IMG/VR virus record: IMGVR_UViG_3300050025_000126
Coordinates: 1 to 64,000 of that record
DNA: 64,000 bases
Direction: 5' to 3' (one strand)
DNA from: a virus
In this document: one piece after another, positions 1 through 7,537 of the stretch
Layout of the letters: each line of letters opens with the position of its first letter
How positions within the stretch are numbered: the first letter of the stretch is position 1
Notes under the pieces: generated by a model
The model's input: only the letters and a program-made list of their open reading frames with translations
What the model was told of the DNA's origin: nothing
The model's database searches: none
Translations under genes and position numbers: made by a program

Positions 1-681
1 GGCTCAGGCCATCTACCCTCTACAGGAGGAGAACAAGAAACAGGAGCCACACAGTCTACCCGTGAAGCCTGTTTTTATGCTGTAGCTCAAGCCTGGGGCC
101 TGGGAGAATATATTCCCGAATGTCACTTACTTTTGATTGATGGCAAAGAATACGCCGGTATGCGCTTCCTCCCCAATTCATTTAAGAATTTCAACGACTT
201 GAAGGTGCATGACGCTAATTTACCTAAGCGCCTTCTCAGTCTGTATATAAAAGACGCAGTGTTACACAAGTGGGGCGCCATGGATTTTATTTTAGGTAAT
301 GCCGACCGTAACGCAGGCAACCTAATGGCGTCTGGGGACCGGGTAGTTCTTATAGACCATGGTAGCTCTATGGCTGGACCTTCCTTTAATCCACCGATAG
401 ATGGAGTATCGTTTGTCCCTTATTACCTACGCGCTGGTGTTGCCGATTTCAGCAAAATGACGACCAATGACAAGCTAAGGTGTATGCCTAGGCTAAATGA
501 AGAGAACGGTTTAAAGCTTAAGAAATGGCTTCTAGGGCTATCTCCTCAAATTATGGGGCAGATTATGACTCAATACGGTATTGACCCTGCTCCAGAGGTT
601 GCTAGGCTTGAAAAACTACAACAGGCCTGTTCATACCAGACTGCGGATTTGGCGATTTTATCAATGTGGACGGTCGGATAG
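1..681 (+). CDS. Kinase-fold (HipA/PI3K-like) phage protein, 5' partial
   Basis: The frame is open from the first base of the window, so the start lies upstream. The visible C-terminal 226 residues hold a kinase-like signature: a GNADRNAGN stretch (catalytic-loop D and N) followed about 15 residues later by LIDHG, which resembles the Asp-containing metal-binding motif of HipA and PI3K-like kinases. An upstream Glu-Ala-Tyr-type helix could be the Lys-partner helix. The glycine-rich or lysine part would be upstream of the window. Kinase fold is inference; the substrate is unknown. It ends three bases before a small zinc-motif ORF and lies upstream of tail genes. Confidence 0.55.
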   Translation, partial: GSGHLPSTGGEQETGATQSTREACFYAVAQAWGLGEYIPECHLLLIDGKEYAGMRFLPNSFKNFNDLKVHDANLPKRLLSLYIKDAVLHKWGAMDFILGNADRNAGNLMASGDRVVLIDHGSSMAGPSFNPPIDGVSFVPYYLRAGVADFSKMTTNDKLRCMPRLNEENGLKLKKWLLGLSPQIMGQIMTQYGIDPAPEVARLEKLQQACSYQTADLAILSMWTVG

Positions 682-683
682 CG

Positions 684-815
684 ATGTTGTTAGAGGCCCC
701 TCTTAGTAAGATTTGTCCTGGGTGTAAATTAGACCTGCCCATGGATGCATATTATGATGCAAAAACTCGTAAGTGGGGCAAGGCTCGTTCCAGGTGCTTT
801 TCGCATACAACATAA
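684..815 (+). CDS. Zinc-finger fragment of an HNH-type endonuclease (43 aa)
   Basis: A 43-codon ORF starts 2 bases after the preceding stop. It reads KICPGCKLDLP, then a basic stretch ending RSRC, which is the CxxC...C pattern of the N-terminal zinc finger found in phage HNH homing endonucleases (compare 15968-16273 and 20103 onward). No HNH catalytic part follows, so this is probably a remnant. It overlaps the 3' end of a convergent - strand ORF at 752-889. Confidence 0.4.
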   Translation: MLLEAPLSKICPGCKLDLPMDAYYDAKTRKWGKARSRCFSHTT

Positions 816-889
816 CCTTCCTTTGAGGAAGCCTTGCAGTAAGGACAGCGGTTCTTTCGTTTGAATAGGGAGATGAAAAATGGGCTCAT
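752..889 (-). CDS. Small zinc-ribbon protein (45 aa), early
   Basis: A 45-residue ORF with CPYC near residues 15-18 and a following C...H pair (Cys29, His32), which suggests one zinc site, plus a basic N-terminus (FKRKNR). The start ATG at 889 has an AGAGG-type ribosome site 4 bases upstream and a good sigma70-type promoter at 917-945. It is convergent with the late-strand genes and overlaps the HNH fragment at 684-815 by 64 bases. Function unknown. The clean promoter, ribosome site and protein-like composition are the support. Confidence 0.5.
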   Translation of the reverse strand: MSPFFISLFKRKNRCPYCKASSKEGYVVCEKHLERALPHLRVFAS

Positions 890-910
890 GTGACCTCTTT
901 TGTATCTGGA

Positions 911-921
911 GTAGCAATCTT
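911..921 (+). promoter_or_regulatory. Late-motif copy (GTAGCAATCTT)
   Basis: Core CAATCTT lies 34 bases upstream of the ATG at 956. That start has its own ribosome site (CAGGAGAAAC), so the transcript would carry a leader. Confidence 0.5.
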
Positions 922-945
922 AGCGTGTAGAAGGATTTTTGTCAA
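917..945 (-). promoter_or_regulatory. Early sigma70-type promoter for 752-889
   Basis: TTGACA (940-945), 17 bp spacer, TAAGAT (917-922), read on the - strand. The -10 hexamer overlaps the late motif AATCTT (916-921) on the opposite strand. Confidence 0.65.
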
Positions 946-955
946 CAGGAGAAAC

Positions 956-1345
956 ATGATCAAGAATACAGTAGATTTCAGCATCGATTGTCGCGGTGAG
1001 TTAAGTGGTAATCAGTATACAGGGGCGTTCACGGCGCGAACCAAGTTGTCGTTAAGAGACTCACTAAAACAAGACGAGCTGTATCGTAGCATCTTGGGAG
1101 CCAATAGTCAAGATGCTAGTCCTAGTTCTAAAAGTATTGCTGCGGCAATTGCTTATCTTTCCACACATATCCTTACCTCTCCAGATTGGTGGCGGGCACT
1201 CGATTCTGGCTTGAAGTGCGAAGATGTTAATTTACTCGCTGCAATAAACAATGCATGCCAGGATAAAATTGATCTAGAATATAAAGCTTTGGCTGAAGAG
1301 GGCTCCAAAGCAGAAGAGTTGTTGAAGGCTATCCCAGGAGCGTAA
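956..1345 (+). CDS. Probable tail assembly chaperone (first of a pair)
   Basis: A 129-residue protein, start chosen at the ATG preceded by AGGAG at 7 bases. It overlaps the next gene by 1-2 bases (TAATG), and the pair sits immediately upstream (apart from a - strand island) of the tape-measure-like gene. This is the usual position of the G/GT-type tail chaperones of contractile and long-tailed phages. No diagnostic motif was recognised. Whether a frameshift product exists could not be judged from sequence alone. Confidence 0.45.
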   Translation: MIKNTVDFSIDCRGELSGNQYTGAFTARTKLSLRDSLKQDELYRSILGANSQDASPSSKSIAAAIAYLSTHILTSPDWWRALDSGLKCEDVNLLAAINNACQDKIDLEYKALAEEGSKAEELLKAIPGA

Positions 1346-1839
1346 TGGACAACGTTAGGGCGATTAAGCTTGTCGCTCTCAAAGACGTAATGTGCGAACC
1401 ATCAACTGACGCACAATGGTATAAGCTTATTAGATGGTATTCTAGAACCTTTGCCACACCCTTACACGAAGTAGATGATTTGCCTAGATTAGACATTCTA
1501 AGGGCTTATTTTTCTGAACATTATGAGAACATGGACGAAGGCGAGTTACACCAAGAGCTACAAGACCTACTCAAGCCCGAAGATAAGCTACAGGATAGCC
1601 TCAACAAGGCCAAAGACGAGTCTGATGTAGACGACCTGGTGAAAGCCGCAGAAGCAGAAAACAAGGCCTTAAAAGCGAAGAGGAGCAGCCAGGTTAAAGC
1701 TGCCCCTCCAAAAGAGAATATGACTAAGGGTATGTTAGAAGCTATTGAAGGTCTTGGTGCGGCAATTACCAATATCAAGGATGCGATGCCCGAAGATGAT
1801 AAGAGCTTCGGGCTTGATTTCTCAGCTGATAGCCTTTGA
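1345..1839 (+). CDS. Tail-region protein, possible second tail assembly chaperone
   Basis: 164 residues. The N-terminal half is aromatic (WYKLIRWYSRTF) and probably folded. The C-terminal half is acidic and lysine-rich, with coiled-coil-like repeats. Translation is coupled to the preceding 129-residue gene through TAATG. Placed two genes before the tape measure, it would suit an assembly chaperone or adaptor. The role is inferred from position only. Confidence 0.4.
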   Translation: MDNVRAIKLVALKDVMCEPSTDAQWYKLIRWYSRTFATPLHEVDDLPRLDILRAYFSEHYENMDEGELHQELQDLLKPEDKLQDSLNKAKDESDVDDLVKAAEAENKALKAKRSSQVKAAPPKENMTKGMLEAIEGLGAAITNIKDAMPEDDKSFGLDFSADSL

Positions 1840-2091
1840 GACTGCTTCTAGCTTGAGCTTCAGAGCCGTGACATCTCCCTTAAGGGCTTTGTTTTCGTTG
1901 ATTAGCCTACGGACTTTGGAAACTACATTTAGGGTCTTTGTCTCCAGGAGGTCTTGCAGTTCACCGTAACAAACTTGGGCTCCATCAGCGTCGATAAGGT
2001 ACTGTCTGACTTCACAGGAACTTCCTTGGTTGGTTGTGCCGCCTTGCGTCGATAAAGGGAGCTGTTTTTGGTAATACGATCTCCGCTCCAG
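1822..2091 (-). pseudogene. Decayed C-terminal part of a YR-family gene (frameshifted)
   Basis: Downstream of the stop at 2092-2094, two further stretches look like real protein but lie in different frames. One reads SWSGDRITKNSSLYRRK, the end of a YR B-type domain. The other is a 60-residue coiled coil (QDLLETKTLN onward) ending at 1822, with no ATG, GTG or TTG start in its frame. The simplest reading is that the gene at 2095-2292 once continued through a B domain into a coiled coil and was broken by indels and a TAG. Assembly errors could give the same picture. Confidence 0.45.
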
Positions 2092-2292
2092 CTAGTGAGC
2101 AGGGCGGTAGAACTTGAGATTGCCATCAATAAGCTGCTGTACGTCACAGTCCCTCCATCCTACTGTAACCCTCGCCTTTTCATCGGAGTAGCAGACAAGG
2201 TCCCCTTCCTGTACAACATCGCCGGCCTTAAGCCAGCGTCCTTCGGGAAGGGTTTCGGTAACCTGTGTCGTGTAAGTGTGCGTGTTTTCCAT
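2092..2292 (-). CDS. YR-family protein, single A-type domain
   Basis: 66 residues from the ATG at 2292 (an alternative start nine bases upstream would precede the predicted transcription start). It has the A-type pattern LPEGRWLKAGD, xxxEGDL, and a closing FYRP, shared with 16313, 31310 and 46508. The -10 box (TAAAGT) is 7 bases from this ATG, so the mRNA should be leaderless. The protein ends at TAG and is followed by frameshifted remnants. Function unknown. Confidence 0.65.
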   Translation of the reverse strand: MENTHTYTTQVTETLPEGRWLKAGDVVQEGDLVCYSDEKARVTVGWRDCDVQQLIDGNLKFYRPAH

Positions 2293-2299
2293 AAAGGGC

Positions 2300-2327
2300 A
2301 CTTTAACATATTCCTAAACCAAGTCAA
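2300..2327 (-). promoter_or_regulatory. Early promoter, leaderless geometry
   Basis: TTGACT (2322-2327), 16 bp, TAAAGT (2300-2305) on the - strand; 7 bases from -10 to the ATG at 2292. The -35 box abuts the late motif on the + strand. Confidence 0.6.
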
Positions 2328-2337
2328 CAACAATCTT
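2323..2337 (+). promoter_or_regulatory. Late motif GTCAACAACAATCTT
   Basis: Full-length copy upstream of the tape-measure gene. A five-codon ORF (ATG at 2345, stop at 2360) follows before the gene start at 2369, which has AAGGG as ribosome site. Confidence 0.6.
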
Positions 2338-2368
2338 TCAAGGGATGGAGTCAAAGGGATAACGCACG

Positions 2369-4969
2369 ATGCCAGACATTAAGATCTCAGCTAGTCCCGA
2401 CGTGTCATCTTTCCGTTCGGTGGACAACCTCCTGAAGGGCCTTATTGTAACCGTTGATCGACTCAACGAGTCAATGAAAGGCCTGGGTAGCTCCATATCC
2501 AAGATCCAAACCGGTGGCATCCAACAAGGCAACGTCTCAGCTATCAAGACCCAAAAGCAAGACAAAGGAGGTGGCATTGGGGCAGTTATCCTTGGAGATA
2601 CAAGCGACATTCAGCAAAGGGCCAACAAGGTCCTGGCAGCTATTGAGTCTATTGATAGGGGTGTAAAGACCAAGGCCGGTAGTATTTCCCAAAGCGTTGC
2701 TTCAATTTCAACTTCCCTTAGGTCTGTTGGCAGCGGTGGTGGGGATGGGGATGCAAGTGACGTATTTGCCAGGAATGGAGCTGTAGGGGCAGCTCACCTT
2801 GGAGCCGGTGGCAGAGCTAGGCCTACAGCTCCCTCAGGCGCTCCTACAAATCAGATTGTACCATCTTTGTATCCTACGGCCAATAAACCCAGTTCTGGTG
2901 GAGGAGGTGGGGGAATAGGGATAGGGGGTCTTGTCGGAGGTGTGGCAGGAGGGGCAGAGGCTTTAATGTCTGGCAACATGAGTGGCTTCTTTGGCTCCAC
3001 ACTTGGTAGGTTGGGAGTGGCTGGAGCCGTTGCCTATGGGGCATATAGATTAGCCGATGCTGGTTCTGGGTATGCAAATAACGTAAGGTCGGCAAATCTC
3101 GACTACCAGGTCAACTTCCCCTTAACTCAGATGCAGACAACAGCAGATGCTATGGCCCCGTTTAAGCAAATAGGCAGAGACGGCTTGGGGTGGAACATCC
3201 TTGGAATGTCGGGGATGCGCGGAGCAATGCAGAGCGATGCATATAGGACTATTATAGATCCTGTAAAGCGTAAGGAGATGGTTGCTGCCAAGCTTAAGGA
3301 TTGGACCCTGTCTGGTAGATTGGCCAATGAATTTTCCGTTGCCGTAGATCCTCATGCCGGTAAATTGTTTGGGGCTGTGGTCAATGCCCTAGCTACCCCG
3401 ATGCCTTCTAATATTGGTGGGATGATTCCTATGGCTGGTATTACTTCGACCGCCTTGATAAACACGAGTGCTTCGAATGGGGATATCGCAAGGTATGATA
3501 TAGCTCGAAAGAAAGCTGAAGCCGAGGCCATTTCTGAATCAGCAGCTGGTATTGTGTCAGTTAAGGATAGTGTCATTAGGCAGAAGACATCCTTGGACGA
3601 GTATTATGAGAATGCTTTTTCTGGTGGTGGAGCTTTGAGCCGTGTAAAGACTATGAGGTCTTTTGGCAGAAGTACAGCTCCTATTAAGTTTAGGGATGGT
3701 TCTTCGGCTGAGGCTTATGAGTGGACCCAAGCGCAGGCGTTAGCCCAAGGGCGAGATTTTGGGGATATGGCTCAAGAATACCATCAGGTGCAATTAGGTA
3801 TTGGTAGAGGATATAACAAGGTCTTTGGTGGATATGGGGCTGTGTCAGCCGGGGAAGCTGGGTTTGGTAATATAACGCAGATTGCCAAGATTGCTGGTAT
3901 GATTACCGGTAGTACAGGTGGGGCAGGCACGATTATCGATAACATCCAAGGGATGACCAACGGTAAGAATGGTATTGATGTGGCCGTCAGTAGGGATTTG
4001 TTCCAAACATTAGCGCAGAATGCTTTGAATTCTGGAATGTCCGGTGCTAGTTCTTTCAACCAAGTTAATAGGATGGTGGGCACTTATGTGAGCGCCGGTG
4101 GATCAAATGTTGCCACACAGCAACGTAATGCTTACGGGTATGGGTTAGGTGGTCAATTAGAGCAATCTTATACTTCAGGGTCTAGGTCTCCTTTTGATAA
4201 GATTTCTTCTTGGCAAGATTCTATCTATGGTACTGGAGGCGTGTTTGATGGTGGAACAATAAGGTTGCAGGAGATGGGAGCTACAGACCCCAGACTATTG
4301 GCTTCTATTGCTTATGGTGGAGCCAAGGTCCCAACGTGGGCAGTCGGCCTTATTGATCAAAACTCAGCTAGAATCTACCTAGAACAATCACGTAAACGTC
4401 CATTTGCTACAGTTGTGGATGAGTTATGGGCTAACAGGCCTAAGCAGGCATCTATATTAAGCAAAATTCGTGAAGGTGGTGGAGACCCTAATTCTTTCTT
4501 TGAGAGTAGATTGAGTGGTTTAAAGCGGGGGAGTACCGAATGGTGGGAGGCTGAAGCCACTGCCGCTGAGGAAGCTGGAGGTATCTTGGGCGGCAACAAG
4601 ATGGCCAACGCCAAGATGTTGTCGGAGCAATATCTTAGGACGCAGACCTTAGACAGGCCTACTGGACCTGGTGCCCATTCGCCAGGGGCAGCTGATTATG
4701 AAGACATTGTATTAAAGAATGCTTCAATCTATCAAAAGGAAGTAGCCAAAGCGGCCAAGGCCAAAGGCGGGCCTCTTTCTGACAAAGCCAAAGATGATAT
4801 TGCTAAGGGGCTTCACCTCAAAGACCACCTAATGGCAGAAGAGGCTTTAAAGAGTGTTGGAGGAGACATACCCGCTTTGTCAGACGCTTTCGTAAAGGCG
4901 GCTTCTGATTTGGCTACTGCTATTAAGAGCAGGGCAGCCAAGAATCCTAGTACAGCAAGAGCACCATAA
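2369..4969 (+). CDS. Probable tail tape-measure protein
   Basis: 866 residues. The N-terminus is a helical coiled-coil region. A glycine-rich hydrophobic segment follows at about residues 174-198, and a second hydrophobic stretch (LGVAGAVAYGAY) at about 212-226. The C-terminus is lysine and alanine rich and helical. These features, the position after chaperone-like genes and before the baseplate hub, and the 1-base overlap with the hub gene (TAATG) fit a tape measure. The length would correspond to a tail of roughly 130 nm by the usual 0.15 nm per residue rule. No peptidase motif was noticed. Confidence 0.6.
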   Translation: MPDIKISASPDVSSFRSVDNLLKGLIVTVDRLNESMKGLGSSISKIQTGGIQQGNVSAIKTQKQDKGGGIGAVILGDTSDIQQRANKVLAAIESIDRGVKTKAGSISQSVASISTSLRSVGSGGGDGDASDVFARNGAVGAAHLGAGGRARPTAPSGAPTNQIVPSLYPTANKPSSGGGGGGIGIGGLVGGVAGGAEALMSGNMSGFFGSTLGRLGVAGAVAYGAYRLADAGSGYANNVRSANLDYQVNFPLTQMQTTADAMAPFKQIGRDGLGWNILGMSGMRGAMQSDAYRTIIDPVKRKEMVAAKLKDWTLSGRLANEFSVAVDPHAGKLFGAVVNALATPMPSNIGGMIPMAGITSTALINTSASNGDIARYDIARKKAEAEAISESAAGIVSVKDSVIRQKTSLDEYYENAFSGGGALSRVKTMRSFGRSTAPIKFRDGSSAEAYEWTQAQALAQGRDFGDMAQEYHQVQLGIGRGYNKVFGGYGAVSAGEAGFGNITQIAKIAGMITGSTGGAGTIIDNIQGMTNGKNGIDVAVSRDLFQTLAQNALNSGMSGASSFNQVNRMVGTYVSAGGSNVATQQRNAYGYGLGGQLEQSYTSGSRSPFDKISSWQDSIYGTGGVFDGGTIRLQEMGATDPRLLASIAYGGAKVPTWAVGLIDQNSARIYLEQSRKRPFATVVDELWANRPKQASILSKIREGGGDPNSFFESRLSGLKRGSTEWWEAEATAAEEAGGILGGNKMANAKMLSEQYLRTQTLDRPTGPGAHSPGAADYEDIVLKNASIYQKEVAKAAKAKGGPLSDKAKDDIAKGLHLKDHLMAEEALKSVGGDIPALSDAFVKAASDLATAIKSRAAKNPSTARAP

Positions 4970-6969
4970 TGGCGACTTCCCTTGATCCATTAAACCTATT
5001 AGGTAATGCCTATGACAATAGGTTTGTGGGTGTTGATGAGCTATTGCCTGGTGCTTTTAGTAAGCCTGAGAATAATATAACTGAAACGGTTCCCTTGCCT
5101 AAAATTGAGCAAGGGGTGGTATATGATGTAGGTAAGGACTATGGTAAAGAAGGCGAAACCGATCTTTCTTCAAGCCCCTCTTGGTGTATAGCTATATTCC
5201 GTTTGGGGACACCCGTTACCTATTCTAGATTTGAGTCTAAGTCGATATCTTCTGTGACCGTACTGGGCGGTGTCATTAGTAGAAAAGAGGCTCCTTTAAT
5301 TATTACTAGTGAATGTATACAGATGCAGGTTTCTTGCACCAAAGAGAGTTGTACTAAGACTCTTAACGCAACTTTAAAGGGCGATACCAACTACCTGTCT
5401 GCCAACACTGTTCTTCCTGGGGACTGGTTGATGGCATGGATGCATACTAATAGTAATGATACTAAAAGAATAATAAAGTCTTTACAAAGTGGTGCGGCTG
5501 CCAATGATTTTAACTCTGGTTTAAAGTTTGTCGGTAGGGTTCACGATATCAGGAAGAATCTTAGGGTAGACGCTAACGGAGCTAAGACTGTTACCTATAA
5601 CTTGCAAGGCGTAGGGTTTGATGAACTTTCCACTATGTTCTTTTATGATCCTGCTTTAGCTACAGCTGAGTCATTAACCGATATATGGCAGTTTTTGGCT
5701 CATATCAGTCAGGATATAAACGCCTGGATTAGCAAGGTTAGTCCTAGTGCTGGACAAATTAAAGACAACGCCGAGGCTTTGGTTGTTGGGTTTTTAGATT
5801 TGATAGTAGGTAAATCGACATCTTCAATTATCAATAGACCTGGGGCTAGAACCGGTCTTGACTCTGATTTGAAGGTTTCGCCTCAGGTAAGTGGAGAGGC
5901 ACCTTATGCATATTTAGTACCTGTAAGTGTAGCAACTACATTAGGCAGAACGATTGTCGATTCTAAAAAGGGCGACGGGTTCAGCCATCAAGCATTCGGA
6001 TACGCAGACCTGCTTACACTGCTGACGGGTGTTCAAAAGTATAAACCTGTCGATGACGAATTCCACCATGGGTTTGTGCCAGACAATATTGATTTTAGTA
6101 AATCGACCAAGGGCCGTCTTAGATGTTCAGATTCAATTAAAGGCACGTATATACCTATTGAGCAATGTTTTATCAATACTCCATTGTGGGGATTGTTGAA
6201 CCAGTTTAAGAACCCTACCATTAACGAGATGTACACTTGTATTAGGCCAGATGTTTTTGGCGATCTGATGCCAACGATTGTGTTTAGGCAAATGCCGTTT
6301 AGTTCTAACTCAATACAAGAAGACTCTTCCATGCCTTTGACCAGGTTTTTGGGCATGCCTAGGTGGAAGATACCAGCGGCTTTGATTACTAATTTAGATT
6401 TGGGTCGGTCCAATACCGCTCACTGGAATTTTATTCATGTTTACGGCAATCTAAACCTATATCATCCTGAGTCAGAAACCAGCATTGCTGCTCAAATGTT
6501 AAAAAACCCTCCCATTGCTGACTATGTTGATATGGCCAGATCGGGGATGAAACCGTTTATGTCTGTCGTATCTCAATCCATAGAGGACGCTTCTATTCCT
6601 GGTAGAGGTAGAAAGTGGATGGAGGCTATTGCTGATTGGACTATGGGCGTTCAGTTTACCTTGAACGGTACAGTAAATTGTTTTGGTATTCAAAGCCCCA
6701 TTGCAGAAGGCGACAATATCGAAGTAGACGGAATAGCTCTTCACATAGATAGTTTGACGCATAGCTGTGGAATTAACGGCAACTATAAATACTTCAATAC
6801 AACGCTTAATGTCACACATGGTATGCCCATAGACCAAGGTGAAGCTAGCCCAATTGCTCCTAGATACCCAGGCATGGCCCCAATCGTCTTTAGCAACGAT
6901 TTAAGGCAGTCTGGGGACGACAAGGTAGCAACTACTTATAACCCAGGGACGACGGTGGAGAAGGGCTAA
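4969..6969 (+). CDS. Baseplate hub protein (gp27/gpD-like)
   Basis: 666 residues. The middle has the pattern FVGRVHDIRKNLRVD followed by a NLQGVGFDEL strand, typical of hub proteins of the T4 gp27 / P2 gpD class, which form the ring under the tube and carry the spike. The C-terminal part (INGNYKYFNTTLNVTHGM) resembles the final barrel of such proteins. It overlaps the tape-measure gene and lies upstream of the spike gene 7538-8455, which supports the assignment. Its 3' end overlaps a convergent small gene by 38 bases. Confidence 0.6.
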   Translation: MATSLDPLNLLGNAYDNRFVGVDELLPGAFSKPENNITETVPLPKIEQGVVYDVGKDYGKEGETDLSSSPSWCIAIFRLGTPVTYSRFESKSISSVTVLGGVISRKEAPLIITSECIQMQVSCTKESCTKTLNATLKGDTNYLSANTVLPGDWLMAWMHTNSNDTKRIIKSLQSGAAANDFNSGLKFVGRVHDIRKNLRVDANGAKTVTYNLQGVGFDELSTMFFYDPALATAESLTDIWQFLAHISQDINAWISKVSPSAGQIKDNAEALVVGFLDLIVGKSTSSIINRPGARTGLDSDLKVSPQVSGEAPYAYLVPVSVATTLGRTIVDSKKGDGFSHQAFGYADLLTLLTGVQKYKPVDDEFHHGFVPDNIDFSKSTKGRLRCSDSIKGTYIPIEQCFINTPLWGLLNQFKNPTINEMYTCIRPDVFGDLMPTIVFRQMPFSSNSIQEDSSMPLTRFLGMPRWKIPAALITNLDLGRSNTAHWNFIHVYGNLNLYHPESETSIAAQMLKNPPIADYVDMARSGMKPFMSVVSQSIEDASIPGRGRKWMEAIADWTMGVQFTLNGTVNCFGIQSPIAEGDNIEVDGIALHIDSLTHSCGINGNYKYFNTTLNVTHGMPIDQGEASPIAPRYPGMAPIVFSNDLRQSGDDKVATTYNPGTTVEKG

Positions 6970-7117
6970 CCTTCCTTCGGAAGTAATCAACCGAAGTATC
7001 CTCTAGCTTTTGACCAATACAACAGTTAACCGGCCTCCATGTCTTGTCGTTTAACGAACAAAACTGATCTGTGTCTTTGATTCGTTCTCCCAATTTTAGC
7101 ATTCTGTATTCTGGCAT
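6932..7117 (-). CDS. YR-family protein, single B-type domain
   Basis: 61 residues with the B-type pattern: YRMLKLGERIKDTDQF, a central W, and a closing YFRRKV. It is the shortest complete member of the family in the window. It lies 9 bases downstream of 7127-7351 and probably shares its transcript. The 3' end runs into the baseplate hub gene on the other strand. Function unknown. Confidence 0.6.
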   Translation of the reverse strand: MPEYRMLKLGERIKDTDQFCSLNDKTWRPVNCCIGQKLEDTSVDYFRRKVSPSPPSSLGYK

Positions 7118-7126
7118 GGTAGCTCC

Positions 7127-7351
7127 TTATTCATGTGGACAATATGAGATAGCTGTTCCATCATTTAGAACATCTATCACAAAGAAAGTGTTTGACGCAA
7201 AAGGATATTCATATACGGTGCTGTCCAGGACTTCTTTATCGTAGGCCATGTTTTCAACGACTTTGTACAGAGGCACCGAGTTAGTCAGCCCTGGGCGCTT
7301 TAACCTAGGCCGGTTCTTGCTTTTTAAAAATGTATTAAGAGAGCTTTTCAT
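7127..7351 (-). CDS. Small conserved phage protein, paralogue of 54840-55040
   Basis: 74 residues. The last 18 residues (VIDVLNDGTAISYCPHE) match the end of the protein at 54840-55040 (VDVLEDGTAITYYPWLN), and both begin with MK-LN-FL-type N-termini, so the two are paralogues. The ribosome site is AAAGGAAAC. Upstream lies a promoter at 7493-7520 and a hairpin with a T run at 7376-7407, so expression may be attenuated. Function unknown. Confidence 0.6.
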   Translation of the reverse strand: MKSSLNTFLKSKNRPRLKRPGLTNSVPLYKVVENMAYDKEVLDSTVYEYPFASNTFFVIDVLNDGTAISYCPHE

Positions 7352-7375
7352 GTTTCCTTTGTTAAGTTTTTGAGT

Positions 7376-7407
7376 AAAAATTGCCAGGATTCACGCCTTA
7401 CCTGGCA
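7376..7407 (-). terminator. Intrinsic terminator or attenuator in the leader of 7127-7351
   Basis: On the - strand, TGCCAGG pairs with CCTGGCA (7 bp, 12-base loop) and is followed by AATTTTTA. It lies between the promoter at 7493-7520 and the gene start at 7351. Confidence 0.5.
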
Positions 7408-7486
7408 TGGCGCTTCCTTACTAGACTAAGCTCGGAAGGTGTTGGTGTTTTCCGTTGAAAAGTTCCGACAAATCAATCGACCAACA
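7376..7486 (-). ncRNA. Candidate small RNA or regulatory leader (about 110 nt)
   Basis: The promoter at 7493-7520 predicts a start near 7486, and the terminator-like hairpin ends near 7376. Between them a second hairpin can form (CTTCC with GGAAG, plus positions about 7413-7437). No credible ORF lies inside, only a 5-codon one. It may be a small RNA, an attenuator, or a leader for 7127-7351. Confidence 0.35.
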
Positions 7487-7492
7487 AAACCA

Positions 7493-7520
7493 ATGGTATC
7501 ACGTTTCAGAAAACTGTCAA
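7493..7520 (-). promoter_or_regulatory. Early sigma70-type promoter
   Basis: TTGACA (7515-7520), 16 bp, TACCAT (7493-7498) on the - strand. It is back to back with the late motif at 7516-7531. Confidence 0.6.
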
Positions 7521-7531
7521 GTAGCAATCTT
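7516..7531 (+). promoter_or_regulatory. Late motif, leaderless geometry
   Basis: GTCAAGTAGCAATCTT, then 6 bases (AAGTAA), then the GTG start at 7538. No ribosome site can fit. Confidence 0.6.
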
Positions 7532-7537
7532 AAGTAA

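Noticed and set aside
729-917. A 62-codon - strand ORF
   Set aside because: Its start lies on the -10 box of the promoter at 917-945; the overlapping 45-codon ORF in another frame has the ribosome site and zinc motif.
2089-2094. Reassigned TAG stop codon
   Set aside because: Reading through TAG would extend the A-domain protein in frame, but several clear genes here (for example the one ending at 681) stop at TAG, and the sequence right after it looks better in another frame.
2301-2301. Upstream ATG (MPFMENT...) for the gene at 2092-2292
   Set aside because: It would lie inside the -10 box of the predicted promoter; the ATG at 2292 has the 7-base leaderless spacing.
6033-6413. A 126-codon - strand ORF inside the hub gene
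   Set aside because: Antisense shadow of a well-supported structural gene, no promoter or ribosome site.
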